Positions 12,015 through 26,287 are shown, numbered from the stretch's first letter. The stretch: DNA of 64,000 nucleotides from Calycina herbarum (GCA_001414485.1 LLEY01000137.1:62001-126000); one strand, 5' to 3'. Program-made: numbers and translations. Notes: generated by a model not told the origin, from the letters alone.

Positions 12015-12400
12015 GACTTACACGTGACCGAGCACCGGGTTGGCCTCGGAGTGGCGTTCCGGGGCTGCCGGGAGCTTAAGCGAGATTTCCTAGTACTCTA
12101 TTTACAAATTCTAGCTATACTAGCTCCTAGCAAGAGACTCTTTAGTTAAGAAGCTTTAATTATCTCAAAGCTACGTAATAGACTCTCTAAAGAGAAAAGA
12201 GACCTTTGAGGCTATTACTAGCTTAAAGAGCTAGGCCTTCTATATAGAGGAAGAGACAGAAGAAGACTACAAGCTCTAGAACTCGTGGTATTATCGCGGA
12301 AAACATAATAGCTGGCGTCGTAAATCTAATTGCGGACCACACACGAAAGGGTAATTTATCCAGGCCACGTGACCTAAAGCTCCGAGTGAGTCATGTGACT
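12015..12400. mobile_element. Probable decayed repeat-derived DNA
   Basis: Directly after the GATTA cluster comes a short GC-rich block (CACGTGACC followed by an ACCGGGTTGGCC-like segment), then AT-rich DNA full of CTAG, TAGCT and TTAAG words. That composition is similar to the mutated transposon at 39.9-42.2 kb and unlike the genes. A CACGTGACC motif appears again near 12366. I infer an old, mutated transposable element but could not identify its class or both ends. Confidence 0.35.
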
Positions 12401-15400
12401 TTATATATCAGAGTTTAAAGACCAAGGTAACCCCAGGCCAAGCAAGGATCCCTTGTCTGATTCACGTAACAAGTAATCCGTCCACCCTCTTTCCCCGCCT
12501 TCATCAGAAGCCATTTCAAAACGACATGATGGACTTGATGAAACAATAAGCTTGTGATAATCAAGATTCACATCTGAAGATCAAAACAAACTCTAAATCA
12601 AGAAAGTAAAAAGCTAAGCCACCTTGATGTCTTTGCATGCCGCCAGTACGTGCACCTTCCGTCCCGCTTGCTATGACTTTTCCCACAGACAGCATACGGT
12701 ATCTGATGTATTCAAGATGCTTGTCAAGTCATGACAGCTCACTAAAGTTATCTTTTCAAACTGACAGGTGCAACGGTGAACCTTGCATCGATTTGATGTC
12801 GTTGCCTCAAACATCGAACCACAAATTATCAATTGACAATCCGAAAATCTGCATCTCGAAAATAGGCATCCTGAGAACTGGCATGTTGAATCATGGATAT
12901 CAGATGCTGGTAGAACGAGATTCGGACCGCGTTTTGTTACATGTCCAAACGAACCGAGAAAAAGCCAAGAGAGGCAAGTGGGTGTTAAAGCTTGAAGCCG
13001 CGTCAATGACAATATTGTACCCTTACGCCCTGGCCCTGTACTTTGCCTGAAAAACAAACGCAGCAAGGAAAAAGGTAGATCCGGCAGCTTTTTCTGTGGA
13101 AAAAAGCGGTGTTACCTTCTTCCTTCAGCCTGTCAGTCAGGGGTCACTTAACCGGCCCACTCAATTCATTCTTTGGTAATAATCTCTGCAACGACAGGCG
13201 ATGAAACAAACCATAGGAAAATCTTCCTGTAAAGAAAGAAAAAAATGAGGAACGCAGATGATGTCGCTTGAAACCATGCGCCGGCTTCGGCGTAATTCAT
13301 ATAATGATCCCATACGTGGGACTTTGAGCCGGTAGCATTGAATATTCATTAGAATATGTTGACCTTACCACGTTTTAACCATGTAATGAAGGAACCCGGA
13401 GAGGAAGTTCCGACTGAAATTAATAAGGGCTGCAGTTGAACACAGAAAAAGACCGGAATAATTCTCTGGATAGAAGAAGGAATATCCATCGTGATCGGGT
13501 ATGATCGAATCTCAAAATACCCCAGGATACCCGTTTCGAGGTAGTCAGTGACGCCATGAACTCAATGGCCAGAATCTTGACCCCATCTTTCAAGCGCTGA
13601 AATCGATCACTTGCATACAACCGTGCTTCCGCAACACGATGCTGCCGAATAATCGCGCCTTGGCTCTCGATAGAGTACGAAGTAGACCCGCAGTGCCTTG
13701 GACGATCCTCCCTAATGATGGATGACCTTAACACAACGGCTTTCAAGGCCTCTCATGGCGTGACATGGACCAAATTTTCGCGGCGCGTCTTTGTGCGTCC
13801 ATTGTCTCTGGCGCTAATGAACTTCAAGGGTAGCAATCGAAGGCAGAAGGTTAGACGAGGTGCAAGGTACTTCTCCACCTTTGGAAGGTCAAACTACTGC
13901 GTCGCATTACTCGCCGCCATGGGGAATTTTAGGAATAGCTTGCGCGTATTCTGGCTCCGTCACTCAAACGCAGCAAAACGTTTCCCAAACTTGCAAGGAG
14001 AGGCGACCATCAGGGCACCAAGATGGCGGGAAGCTAAAGCCAGTTGAGGTGATCGTGAGTCGCTTATTACTCTCATTATTGTTAGATCCCTCCAGCAAGG
14101 TGTTCCTTGAACTGCACATGCACAGTGCTATCCCTGGTTTATCCCCGCTAAAAGAACGAAAAAGGAGGGTTCCGAAGAAAACCAAGATAAGCACAAGCCA
14201 CGAACTGTCCTCTCTTCCCGCCTCCATTGGAGTTGACTCTAGATGGCGGCTGCGCGGCTGGATGTCGACTCAAAAAACAATATCAATCACAGTCCAAATT
14301 CTCCAAATGAGCATGCAGTCCTTGAAGGTCTCATGTACAGGATACATGGATCACCCACATCCCCATGCGATTTAATTAGGGGAAGAGACCTCGTGCATCC
14401 GTACCACCGATCCAGGAATGATTGGGGGTTGAGTGGTGGCTCGAGCGACCAAGTGAGAGGTGGTCATCCCGTTACCCGTCACAGAGGATCCAAATTATCG
14501 AAGTGGTTGGGAAAGAGCACGGGAAGGATCTGGATAGGGGAGGTACCTAGCAAAGGAAGAGATACCCAGTCATAGTCGACATGGTGGTTGAGATAGAGAA
14601 GAGAGAGAAGCTCCAGACTCGAAGCTAGCTTGAAATCAAGGAAATCCACAGGGAAACCATCGATGGGGAAATTTGCTCTTCCGCGCGTACGATTCCGCTC
14701 CAGACTGCGCAGTACCTTTTTGGTTGTAATGGTATACGGAGACATCTGCTGCACTTGGGTGAAAATATGGTAAAAACAGAGCTGGTCTCGCTGGTATAGA
14801 CGACGGGACAAACCAAAGCCGATCGGCCCCGACCATTTTGATATCAGAGATGATGTACTAGTACGTACTCACGTACTTGGGTTCGCCCATCATGACACTA
14901 CTGAGCCCCTCCACATGCAGAATGTGATGTGCGCGCCATCGGCCGAGTCAGGGCACAGAAAGCAGCCGCTAGTCCCCATATATTGCCTAACAAGCTAGCG
15001 ATGAGTATGGGGCGGCAGCAGCGTGAGTCCAAATATCCGCCGGCCGCTGGAAAATGTAACGGGAAATCTGCACCACGACGAGAGGGTTTGCAGAGGGACC
15101 CATTAAAGTCGAAAGAATTTGTCGAGCATATTGTCGGCGGGCTCCTCAGAGGGGCTTCGCATGTCTCACAGAAAGAGGTTCTACTCGCATGACTGACGTG
15201 CGCAAGCACTTACTACGTGGGCAGGAGAACCATGCATTTGTGTTGGTGTGGAAAAGAGGTGCTATGCTATGCTGTGCTGTGCTGTGCTGTGCTGCTGGAT
15301 TTTCTCATGTACATGTACGGAACTGTGCTGTGATGACGGCGAGCATCAAGCATGACGCAGTGCGGAGTACGTTCCAACTCTGCTCGTTGCTCTATCTGAT

Positions 15401-18400
15401 CTAACCGCAGATAGCGTCGCAATGGATGGCATCGAAGGCGAAGGGAAGCAGTCAGTACCGTAGGATTTGGAAAGCGGACCGATAGTTAGAATTCTTGAGA
15501 CAAAAGAGTTCCTGTGCTGGACTGGCTTGCGGCGTGGTCGGTCTCGTCGCACGACCGGCAATGCCATGGTGCTTGTTCTGGGGTTCCGACAGTCGTATCG
15601 CATAGCTGTTTGCCGAAGTGTAAGAATGCCGGTGTTACTGACGTTGCATTGTTGCCTCTTTCGATGTTGGATGAGATGTTGTTGAATTTGGCGTTGGGAA
15701 GGAATTTGGAAGGGAGCGAGCTCAGAGCTCTACGGGAAGGTGAATATAGAGATTTGTACGGTGGTTTACGGTAGCCGAGAACAGCTGTACCACCACTACA
15801 AGTATAGTTAGTACCTTCTCGTCAAGCGCCCCCAATTCCTTTCTAGGTATGATTGCAAGCAAGAGCAAAATAATAATGCTACTCGTTCCACCAATTTATG
15901 CCTACCTTACGCTACGCCGTACTTGCGCATACAAAGGCGCCTCAATTGGTAACCCATCACGCTAAGCTCGTGTAAAGATATACTACCTGTTCGCTGAGAA
16001 ATTCCTCCTTACGGAGTAGTCGGTCTCCTCGACACTGACGCTACTACTACTATCTGACACTTTGAGAGACCGGGCCTCTATCCACACCATGATGACCTGA
16101 ATCATCCATTGCATTTATTTCTTGTCTGGAGTTCCTGTCCGTACCATAATCCCCTCTCCTCCACTCATCGCAGCAACTTTGCCATAACCATAACCATGAC
16201 CATGACTGACATCCCATATCGATTGCCCCTCATCTCATTCACCCACTACTCAGGAAAGGCCCGCAGCGCCCCTCAATGTTTTGTTTCCACCCCTCGAAGC
16301 CTTCCCTTCCCCTGCCTCCCCACCCTTTCTCGAGCTTAACCCTGCTGGCCCTCGAGGATCCACGACCAGGCTCCTTCTCAGCCAATGCATGCCATCGACA
16401 AAATCGACGACCATCGAACGAGACCCGCGTGGGAATCGGTTGCAGTCATTCCAGTGGACATCTTTGACGCTTGTTAAGTCGTTGGCCAGGCTAGCAGCGT
16501 GCTCCAGCGTGGTAAGGCCTAATCCCAACGCCCATATCTCAACCAGGACTACCCCGAAGGCGATATGGGACGCCTAGAGGTATTTTGCTCATAACAAGTC
16601 GGCCAAACTGCGAGAAAGTGCCCTGCGAGTCTGGCCGGGAAGGGCTCCTCCTCCTCCTTTCCTTCAGACGACGCTGCCACTTGCAACTCCACTGCTCTGC
16701 TCCCGTCACTCTGTCTAGTCGACCAGTCGCGTCTCGTTAATATGAAAGGTTCCAGTTTGACTTGTCTGATCTCCATCACGGACGGACAAGAGTGCTGCAG
16801 AAGAGAAAGTTCCGGGCCAGCGTCCCCAAGGCCTCCCTTGAGCTGTACGAAAGCGGCGAGGTGCATGGAATCGATGCATGCATGGCATGGGCTTCCATCC
16901 TGGCTCACCTCTTTTTCCCTGGCGACGCCATCATGAAGCCTGTAGCGCCGGCCTGCGAGCATGGCGCAAAGGGGCCAGGGCCGAAATGGGCTCGTAGGCG
17001 CATGCCTCTGCCGTTAACCCTATTCAGGCTGCTGCTGCTCTGCCTCTCTTGTGCCAAAGACTGGTCTCCGCTCGAGGAAACAGGACCAAATCGAGCCCTT
17101 CTCCAGATCATCCAAGAAGCAGCTGGGACGGGGGAACAGACTCTGCGCTGCCGACCGACGTGGGCATTTCGAGATGGCCTCGCACTGGTCACTCTGGGGC
17201 TGGTTGATGCGCGTCGATGACCCCTCCCCTCTTTCTCCTCCTCCACCCCCTCCATCAGCAGCAGCAATGCTAAAGGTTGGTCTGCCATGCCTGCCCTAGG
17301 CGTTGAACGAAAGGAAAACCCCTCCCCCTGTAGCTTGTATTCCGGGAAAAAGTGGCGTCTTGATAGCGTCTTTTCACAAGACTTCTCCTTCATCTTCCCT
17401 TTCCCCAACGCGCCTGTTAGTCGTGATCCACTCCTGCGTATCCAATCCCTGAATATTTGCTAACCTCCGAGTCCTCGACTGTACCATTAAAAAAATGACT
17501 GATCGGGCTCGCGTCCGCATTTTTCGACTCGACTCTGCTCCACGGCTGGTCCTGGAGGTGCCGTGGCTGAAGTATATAGTCCTCGAGGGACCCTGAGATC
17601 CAATTCCCATCCATTCCGTACCGACCAGACTATTTCTTAACATGTCAATTCGACCTTCGCCGTGCTAGGTGCTTTCTGTGCGGGCATCTGGGTACTGTGT
17701 ATATCGATCAGTTGAAGACGCATCCAGGGTTGACGAGCTTTCGATGATCTTTGGTCTCCAACCTTCGTTCCAGAACACCAACTCCAGATTTTTCTTGCCC
17801 TCTCCTTGAATCTTTGATCTCGTCGAATTTTTGTTGTTGAAGCGAAGCAGAGAAAATTGGCATCGGGCAGCGTTGCATTCGAGTCGAGTACGTGGTCGAA
17901 TTTTCACGGCTGGCTCCAGTGGAAGAGTTGCGGTCGTCCTGGAAGTGTCCGCATTGGGGTATTTCTGCATCAACGTTGAAAAAAAAACAAATTGACTGCC
18001 GCACCACTCACACCCACAACGGGCAGAAACTTCCAACCAAAAGCGAAGCCCCAACACCCCCAGACGAGGCAACACAGAACCAGCGCCTTGCAGAACGTCG
18101 CTGGCTGCTCCCAGAATAACAGGCCATTCAGCCTCGCTACAAGCTGCGATCGTCTTTCGGCTCATTCGCGAGTGGTAAACAAATCTAGCCTCGCCTATCA
18201 CATGATTGGGAGAGATCATACGCCGCCTAGGAAACGAGCAATTATCAAACTCAGAACCGACGAACAGATCATCATTGCCTCTCGTCTCCTCTCGCACATG
18301 ACCGCCCAGAATTTTCGGCTTCCAAAACCATTACATTGTGGCAAGTCGGCGCTTCATTATCTTGAAGCTAGCCACTGAGCGTCACATATTGGGAAGACGA

Positions 18401-18437
18401 GCATCGCTTATCAACGACCTTCAAAAATCAAAACACC
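12401..18437. other. Six-kilobase gene-free interval
   Basis: No supported gene. Open frames at 12637-13050, 13420-14375, 14479-15209 and 16549-17408 overlap on both strands; several start only at non-ATG codons and none has a recognisable domain. The last kilobase probably holds the promoter and 5' leader of the glycosyltransferase gene. Small low-complexity tracts occur, including the TGTGC repeat at 15261-15298. Confidence 0.4.
15261..15298. repeat. Pentanucleotide microsatellite (TGTGC/TATGC)n
   Basis: About seven tandem 5-nt units, two with TATGC followed by several TGTGC, ending in GCTGCTGG. Seen directly; likely length-variable between strains. Confidence 0.85.
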
Positions 18438-20166
18438 ATGTCGATCCTAGATCTTCTCACTCCATGGCAATGGACTTTCTGGTTCCTCTGGTATGTACAA
18501 CTTTCAAACCCCCATCAAGCCACGACCAGAAAGAATTGAAAAAGATTGGCAAAAACTAAGAATTATTACTAACCCAATATCAACCCAACAGGCTTCATCG
18601 GTACTTTCGCTTCATCGTCAACTCCGTCAGTCATTGGTGCTACAAAACTGTGCCCATTCCTGCCAAACCCTCGTACACAGCCAACGATGTCACCATCATC
18701 ATCCCCACGATCCACAATAACTTTGAGGAGTTGAAGGGGTCCTTGCAAAGTATTCTGGCTTGCCAACCATACGAGCTTCTTCTGGTTACCACTTCCGACA
18801 AGTATCAAAGACTCCTCTCATTCGTCAAAACATTGGAGGTGTCTAACATCCGCGTATTCCATGTTCCCATCGCCAACAAGCGTATTCAAGTCTGTGAGGC
18901 TATTCCAAAAGTCAACACATCTCTCATAATCATGGCAGATGATGATGTCACGTGGCCTCGCACCATTCTTCCCTGGCTTCTTGCTCCATTCGAAGACGCG
19001 AAAATGGGCGGCGTCGGACCTTGCCAGAGAGTCCAGCGCCTCGAATCGGCTTCGATTTCTGAATATATCTTCAACTGGCTCGGGGCTGCTTATATTGAGA
19101 GACGAAATTTCGAAATTTCTGCTACACATGGCATTGATGGTGGGACTTCTTGCATGTCTGGACGTACTTGTGCGTTTCGCTCTGAGATTCTGCAAAGTCC
19201 CCTGTTCCTTGATGGATTCAAGACCGAACGATGGGGCAAGTTCCAACTTAATGCCGATGATGATAATTTTGTCACGAGATGGTTGGTTTCTAATCAATGG
19301 AAGACTTGGATCCAGTACAAGAAGGAGTGCGAGATTGAGACGACGCTTGAAAACAACATCAAGTTCCTTTACCAATGTTCTCGGTGGGCTCGCAGTAACT
19401 GGAGAAGCAACTACACTAGCTTGGTCACCGAAAAGCATGTTTGGAGGTAAGTCAGCATTTATATTGTAAGGATAAACACCGTACTAACAAGATCCAAAGG
19501 CAGCAAAAATGGTCAACATATGCTTTGCATATTGCCACATTTACCTCCTTGTCTTTTGCTTTCGATCCGCTGATCCTCTTTTTGGTTTGCAAAGTAACCG
19601 CAAATTGGACCCCGGAGCATCAATACTACGCCATTCTGGCTCAAGTTGTGTGGATGTGCATCAGCAAAGTTGTCAAACTCGTTGGCCTCTTTGTACGACA
19701 ACCATATGACTTAATCTACTTGCCTGCTTCTGTTATATTTGGATATTTCCATGGCCTCATCAAGCTTTATGCCCTTTTCACACTTCGTCAGGTAAGTCGT
19801 GTGTCACTTTTTGCTTAATCAGGAAACTGATATTTATAGACATCCTGGGGTAGTCGCGCCGACGGGGACACCAACGATAATCACCGAATGAGTCCAAGAG
19901 CCCGCCGAAGCGAGAGCATCACTTTACCACCGGGTAATCATCCTGGTTTGATTCGATACAACGATGATAAACCATTCCCCGCCGAAAAGCTTGCAGTCTT
20001 TGAAGCCGACGATAGCAAGAGCGATTGCAAAACAGAGAGTGATACATACTCATCTGCAGCCGAGAGTGACTTAGACGCTGTGTCTGATGATTCTTATGAT
20101 CCTAATGATTCAAATGATTCTTCTTCGAATTCAGTTTCTGGAATGGTAGAGACCCACGGACGCTAG
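18438..20166 (+). CDS. Family-2 processive glycosyltransferase, membrane-bound
   Basis: Four exons close in frame: 18438-18490, 18592-19446, 19500-19791 and 19840-20166, giving 508 residues. Exon 1 encodes an aromatic membrane-anchor start. The catalytic part carries the marks of processive GT2 enzymes: an ADDD motif at residues 134-136, a second acidic cluster DDD at 240-242, GGTSCMSGRT between them, and QCSRW (QxxRW) at 279-283. Two or three membrane helices follow (about 310-400). The C-terminal ~100 residues are hydrophilic and Ser/Asp-rich. This architecture matches cellulose/hyaluronan-synthase-like type 2 glycosyltransferases of filamentous fungi. In Zymoseptoria and Fusarium such GT2 proteins are needed for normal hyphal extension and infection (established knowledge). 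Substrate and product are not known from the sequence. Location should be plasma membrane with a cytosolic active site. All catalytic residues are present. Confidence 0.92.
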
Positions 20167-23100
20167 TGCAGCATTAGTCCGGAAGTCTTCTGCCCTTTTA
20201 CTGTTTGTTCGCATATTTTCTAGTATTCAGCGTGGTATTTTGAGCAGATTTAGGTCGAGACGTTTCGTTTCATTGTCGTCTTTTTACCAAAAGGCGAACT
20301 CTTTATTGCTAGCATTTTCAGGAGTCTGTTTTCTTCTTTCCCCTCGTCTATTTGGATGGCAGTTTGGTTGGATGCCGCGGTACTACTAGGAAAAAAATTT
20401 CTTTATTTGGACTGGGACAAATGGTTGGTAAAAAATTCTTATCTTTCTTCCCTTGAAGATTGCTCGTTGTTCTCCGAAAAGAATTTGGGTTGGGCTCATT
20501 TTCATTTCTTTAAAAAAATTCCGAAAACTTCATCTCTTCTTTACAAAAGGCGAATGGGCCACCTGTTTTCTATATGGTGCTAGTCTGCTTGACTCCATAG
20601 ATGAAAAGACCCGGATAGAGACTCAAAATAGAGGAAAGACTCTATACAAATTTTACCACAAGCGCCTCATTGATCGTCCAGACACAATGAAACTGACTAG
20701 GTATAGCAATCCCTCCCTTCCTTCCACTCCATGCCCACTACGAATTCCTTGCCCAGGTTCCTCGCCCCATCTGGGTATTTGCCATCCGACGACGCATAAT
20801 CACGATGTCCAGCGGCGAAGATTTTAAGCATAACTAAAGAGTCGTCCGCCGTTGTGTTTCCTCCATTTTATTCTCCCCTGGTCTCTTTCCCTTGCTCTGC
20901 TTGCCGCCTCCACGCCACGCTACTGCATGATGCATGCTTTGCATTACGCAGAACGCTGACCCTGGAAAGGTGGCCCTTTTTTGATGTGATGCTGCAGTGA
21001 CTTGCCTTAATTCGGCGCAGGGAAGCTGCTGTAAGCGAGGGGTGGTTGGTGAGGAGGATGAGGGTCGGGAATCAGCACTGGTTGGTTGCCCTTTCTCATT
21101 GTGTCTGACGGTGTGGTGGTACGGGATGGGTGTGCGACCCTTCCTCTGCGGGCTTTATTTGTTTATTCGGTTTATGTATTGCTTTGCCTTTTTTGTTCAT
21201 TTTGAGGGACATGTGAATATGATAACTCTGATTTTTCTCTCATCTGAATGCGTTTTGCGGAGAAACTGCACATTTTATGTGTGTGTTTTTGTTTGTTGGA
21301 GTTGAGGGAGGAGACGACATGCACAGGCTGTGAGTCTAGACTGTTTTCGGATCTCAACGCCGACCAGTTAGGGTAGGTGTGGGTACTTCCGGGGCTTGGA
21401 GAAGAGTTTCGAGGGTTTATTCACAAATAACTGTCTTGATGGTTTGATATGGTAAGGCTTTATTTTATTTTCGTCTTCAGGGGACTGTAAGAGGGTTCGT
21501 GGTGTTTTGTGGTACTAACTGGATACAGTCAGCAGCCACCTTGAATCTTGGTAAATGGACGTCGTTCTAGATTCTTGGTGATACGAGGTATCGCGCAACG
21601 ATACAAAGACTATCACGGCATCAATTCGTATGTTCCCAATATCCAACAACGAACAAGGTGGGTACATCGCCGATTCAAATCCTGAAATAGAAACTAAATT
21701 TATATGTCAATTGATGGCGGTAAGACAGGTTGGTAAATAAATCCTATCTAGGTATCTCATACAGAGTGAGAAATTCTGATACGAGAAGAAGGGTTTACGG
21801 AGACCAAGTTTGCATTCTAGGAGATGATCTCTGCCTCTATTTCTCTTACCCGTTCGATGGTATATGTGGTAAAAGCATTACTAATCTTCAATACAACACA
21901 CGCCACTTATATACTTTCTTTTTTTTATGTCGGGTACATCCATAAGGCCTTCGAAGTGGTGTGTGGAGCATCTCATGTAGGTGGACTCGATTTGGACCTG
22001 CATATGTAGAGAAAGTCTTGGTTACGCCTTTTGCTTTTTTCTGAAGTAGTGCGGGGGATGCCTGGTTGGTGTGTGTGGGATGGTGTCGATGACGATCATC
22101 CCACGATGAGATTCTTCAAACATTTGTTTTTGGGAATTTTTTGATATACTGTATGCATACCGTCCTTCAACGTCCCGAACGCGGAGCACGCTGAAAATAT
22201 CGGTACTCCTTAAGTTTTCGCGTACTCCAAATAGTTGAGACTGCACTGTGCCACTACCGGTAGGGAAGAAATTCCACTGTACTGCATCAAAAATTGATCT
22301 AGATTTCAGTCGTTGTTCCATTATGGCACTTCTCACTCGTGGAATGAAACTTATCCTTCAAGGTACCATGGCCCCCTATTAGGGATTCTGATATTGCCTT
22401 ACAGGGCCAGATTTCTCGGTGACTGTGCGTTTGTGTGGGGATCCACGAGTCACAATGTCGCTCTCCCTTTTCTCCTTTGGCGCCGTTGCCGAGTGCGGGG
22501 TTTTTCGGGAATCAGGGGATGGGTATGGAGTACAGTACCTCAAATCATACCACTACGCTTTTTGGTAATGCCCGATATTTGTTAGCATACTTACCATGCT
22601 TGAATTCTTTGGTGCGGTGTCTACATTGGGGATCTGTTGGGATGTGAAACATTTCCTCACATTACTCTCGCCTAAATTATTATAGATTTTTACTCTGCAA
22701 TGAGCATATGCGGCAATGGCATATCAGCTGTATGTTTGACAAGCATCAGATTAAAGTTCTCACACGAACATGATCTGGTCAGCCAAGCAATGTCTTAGGC
22801 GAGGTTCAAGGGGGGCGGTACTATCCCCCTTTTTTAACTGTCGTCATGTGCAAGGGTAGTTTGGCTGTGAAAATGTCTGTGCGTCTACAGACAGTTAAAG
22901 GGATAGGATGAGCAACTCTCACTAACATATCTTACATGCACCACATCAGTATCTGTAACCGATAACATGGTTTTGATTACGACACTTGTGGCTTCATACC
23001 TGATAAGAATAATTACCCTGATATTCTCCCCTAGCTGAAATTCACGTAAACATCACAACTTTGGTAACTTTCATCTAAGAAATGACGAAAGTAAAAGCTG

Positions 23101-26100
23101 CCACAAGCCTTTTTCATTTTGCCAATTCCTTGATTGAATTTCGTTTACAAATGACTTACTATTAACAGGGTCCCTGTAATAATGACGTCTACAGTCCCAC
23201 AACACAATGGTATGGCATCGTCCCACAAATGTGTAAAAGTTCCACCGACATACCACCACCCCAATCCCTGAAAACAACAGATCGAAATGGGCATCGCCGA
23301 GGAAAAAGAGAGAAAGGGAAAGATGATGCTGCAGGGACGGGAGTCTCAAGGTTATCAATTACTGTGTGCAAGATGAACTGCTATTTTGAGGAAGAGTGGG
23401 GGAAGTGACATTATGTGGGGCCTAACTTTTTGAAGTTTTTAATCCTTCTCATCCCCTCTTTTGCGCCGTTTCGTATGTCCCGGTTATTGGATTTTCAGGC
23501 ATTCTTGAAGTGCTGCTGACGTGAGATTTTAGTATGGGTAACAATGATGGGATGAGAAAAAGTCGTATTGACGTTGTCATACCTCTAAAAATCACACCTT
23601 GAGCAGGGCTTGAACCAACAAGATCCTTGGGCTACTTATTGTTGCGACAGCCACCATTTTCAAGTTTCAAGGGCATTCGTCGGATTCTTATACTTCTGTT
23701 GTCATTTTCTCAAGGACCCGAATATCATCACTTTCTATTCAAAGGCACTCGTCCTGTCCAAGACTTCGTTTCTCTCGTGTATGCTGTGTGATTCTGTACC
23801 ACGTTTCCCACCACACCCATCTTTGTGCCACACTTCAAGCATACCACGAGGAGCTCATAAGCCACTCAATTGCGGGGAAGTATGGGCACACTCGGTGAAG
23901 ATTGGTTTGAGATAAGGTTGTGCAACTTGATTTGAGCAACTATTGTAAGTGTTAGGTGAGTCTTCTAAGCGCTTTTTGAGACTTTTAATGTCGTGGAGCC
24001 TGTGGGTACATTGACGTTGTGTTGATTTACATGGTGAGTTTTCTTCGTTGCTTGCTTAAATTGGGCCTGTTACTCACACAAGTTCTAGAACACCTTCTTG
24101 GTTCTCGGGACTTGATTATCTTGGTCACTAAAATCTGGCAAATGGCAACCACCACAAACACAGACAACCAATCACCGTCCGTTTCGGTTCCTTCGGCAAG
24201 CCACCAACCCCACTCAGAGAATTCTCCTGTAGGTCATTATGCTGTGCTCCGATATCTCTCGTCTACGCTATGTTGCCATCTCCTCATCTTAGCTCCCTTC
24301 ATGCTGTACTCCCCCCCCTCGCGGAATTAAATGTAAGCGCACGGCCGCTGTGCTATACAAAATGTCTGTGCACTCTACATTTAGTTCCGGGGGGGGGAGA
24401 AAACTCTTCTCATCTCCGTTTTTGTCGTTCTTGACGTTGTGTTATCTTATGTTGTGTTTCTCACACTCCCAATTTACTTCCAGTATTTCGTTCCTGTGGA
24501 TCAATTGGCAGGCGCGAAAACCAACAAAAGACCAACCGGATAATTGGCCACAACGAATCGTTCAGCGTCTATTCGATTTTGGTTGTGCAAGGTATCAATT
24601 GTCCGTTCTACGTCGTCTTTAGATCCTTGTGTCTTCCACTAGCTTAATTTATTCTCAACTCTGGTTCTGTGCTACGCGGAAAAGTCTTCCCGTCAGATCG
24701 TTGGTCGTTGGTCGCTGCCTGTCGCTTAGTGTGCAAATATGGCGTTTGAGATGTTGGTGTAATGTTGGAATCGATTATGCTGTGTAGCCCACCATATTTC
24801 GAATCCGGTATTGTAATCCTGCACGCTGACAAGGGGCTTTAGTCAATCCCACCGAAACCGGATCAATGATCAAGTCAAATCAAATTCGAGGCAAGTACTC
24901 GATGAAGCCTGGATTTTGACATGAGCTATACAACCCTTTTAGAGGTTTTAATTTCGTACAAATAAACCTATGGTTGGCCCTGGGCTTGTAATTCCTCCGA
25001 AAAATTTCTCGCTTAAACAAAAACAATCTTCTTTTTTCGTCTCCAGATATTGGTTTGTGATGGTAGAAATGTGGTTGCTTTTTCAAGATATATGAGTCTG
25101 AAAATTCCACTCCAAATAGACTTGAGTCACTAGAGTTATTGGGATTAGCAATATTGAAAATTGAGATAGAACTTATTATCTCTTCCATATTGAGACTAGA
25201 CAGAAACCGCTTACTAAGAACAAGTCTTCGGACCAACGAGAAGCAGCATCTTTGGTGAAAGCCGAAGCTTTAAGTTCACTACCCCTATTTGGAAGTAATT
25301 CAAACTTGAACCTCAAGTTTTGCTCCACTGCTCAGGAATGTGGGCGTGGGCGAAGAGCACAAAACATTTGGATATGATAGAGAACCATCTTCCTGGCTCA
25401 CACAAAAAATCCAATTGGAAAGCGCGAACCCGCATCCTTCCCTTAATGTTCCATTAGCCTTCTATGCATAACACCACCTGCACTGCGCATCCAACCAGGT
25501 CTCTCTCCTCCCCGTCACGCCTCACAATTGGTTGGTGAGGGGAAAAAGAGTGACAAGGTAGGGGACCTCTCGATACCAAATTCAAGCCAACGAGCAACAC
25601 TTTGCAGTCGGAATAGCAGTAGTGAAAATCACGCTGAGAATTCAGTAATTACTTTGGTAAGGTACAAAGTATAAGGAGGATTTGTGTATGATTCTTTCGC
25701 AAAGCAAGGCAAGTTCAATCTTAGCACAGTAGATTTGAACACATAGAACTCGGTAGCTTATATATGAGATGTAAAGAGCACCTATGATCTTTTGCTGAAA
25801 GATACGGAGTGGCATTGCAACAATAGAAGTCAATCTCTGACGACGCTTATTGACACAGAACTAACTTCCTTTACATATATAATTGAAGCTCTCTTGCTAC
25901 ATCCTCCAACCCACAATCTCCAAAGTAGTAGCAGAGACCAAGTGCGTTCATCCCATCCTCTCACATCCTCTCCTACGTTGTCCCTTTCCTGACTTAGCGT
26001 CAAACTTGTCGTCGACCTCGACCTGCAGGGTCTTGTCTCGAACAAGGCGCGGGGCGTTGAGGTGGTCCAGTTGACATCGCTCCTTCCCCGGTTGCCTCGT

Positions 26101-26287
26101 CTCGACATGACGTGAACGGGCCAAGTCGAGGACTCAAGGTCATTCCTTCCCTGACAGGACCTCGACTCGGCCATGGACCACAGGTCGAGGGTTGGAGTCG
26201 AGAACGAACGACTCCCAACCACGTCCCATATCCGGACTAGCCCCGAGTATAAACCCCCCTCTTGGATTCCAATTCCCTCTCCAAACC
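20167..26287. other. Six-kilobase gene-poor interval
   Basis: The first few hundred bases are likely 3' untranslated sequence of the glycosyltransferase. Beyond that, frames such as 22022-22336, 23071-23371, 24880-25236 and 25830-26291 have no recognisable content, and several conflict on opposite strands. T-rich and C-rich tracts are frequent. A TCGAG-rich block at 25990-26250 resembles the block near 0.9-1.1 kb. No gene is supported. Confidence 0.4.

Noticed and set aside
12637..13066. Overlapping open frames of 137 and 131 codons on opposite strands
   Set aside because: Mutual overlap on both strands, no motifs; typical of chance open DNA.
13420..13746. Minus-strand frame with a helix-like segment
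   Set aside because: Starts only at TTG, isolated, and no intron or homologous feature could be found; possibly a relic but not supportable.
15261..15298. Considered as a possible CRISPR-like or regulatory array
   Set aside because: It is an uninterrupted 5-nt microsatellite without spacers; no array structure.
23600..23650. Sequence resembling a tRNA T-arm (GGCTTGAACC)
   Set aside because: No matching A-box, anticodon arm or acceptor stem could be built around it on either strand.
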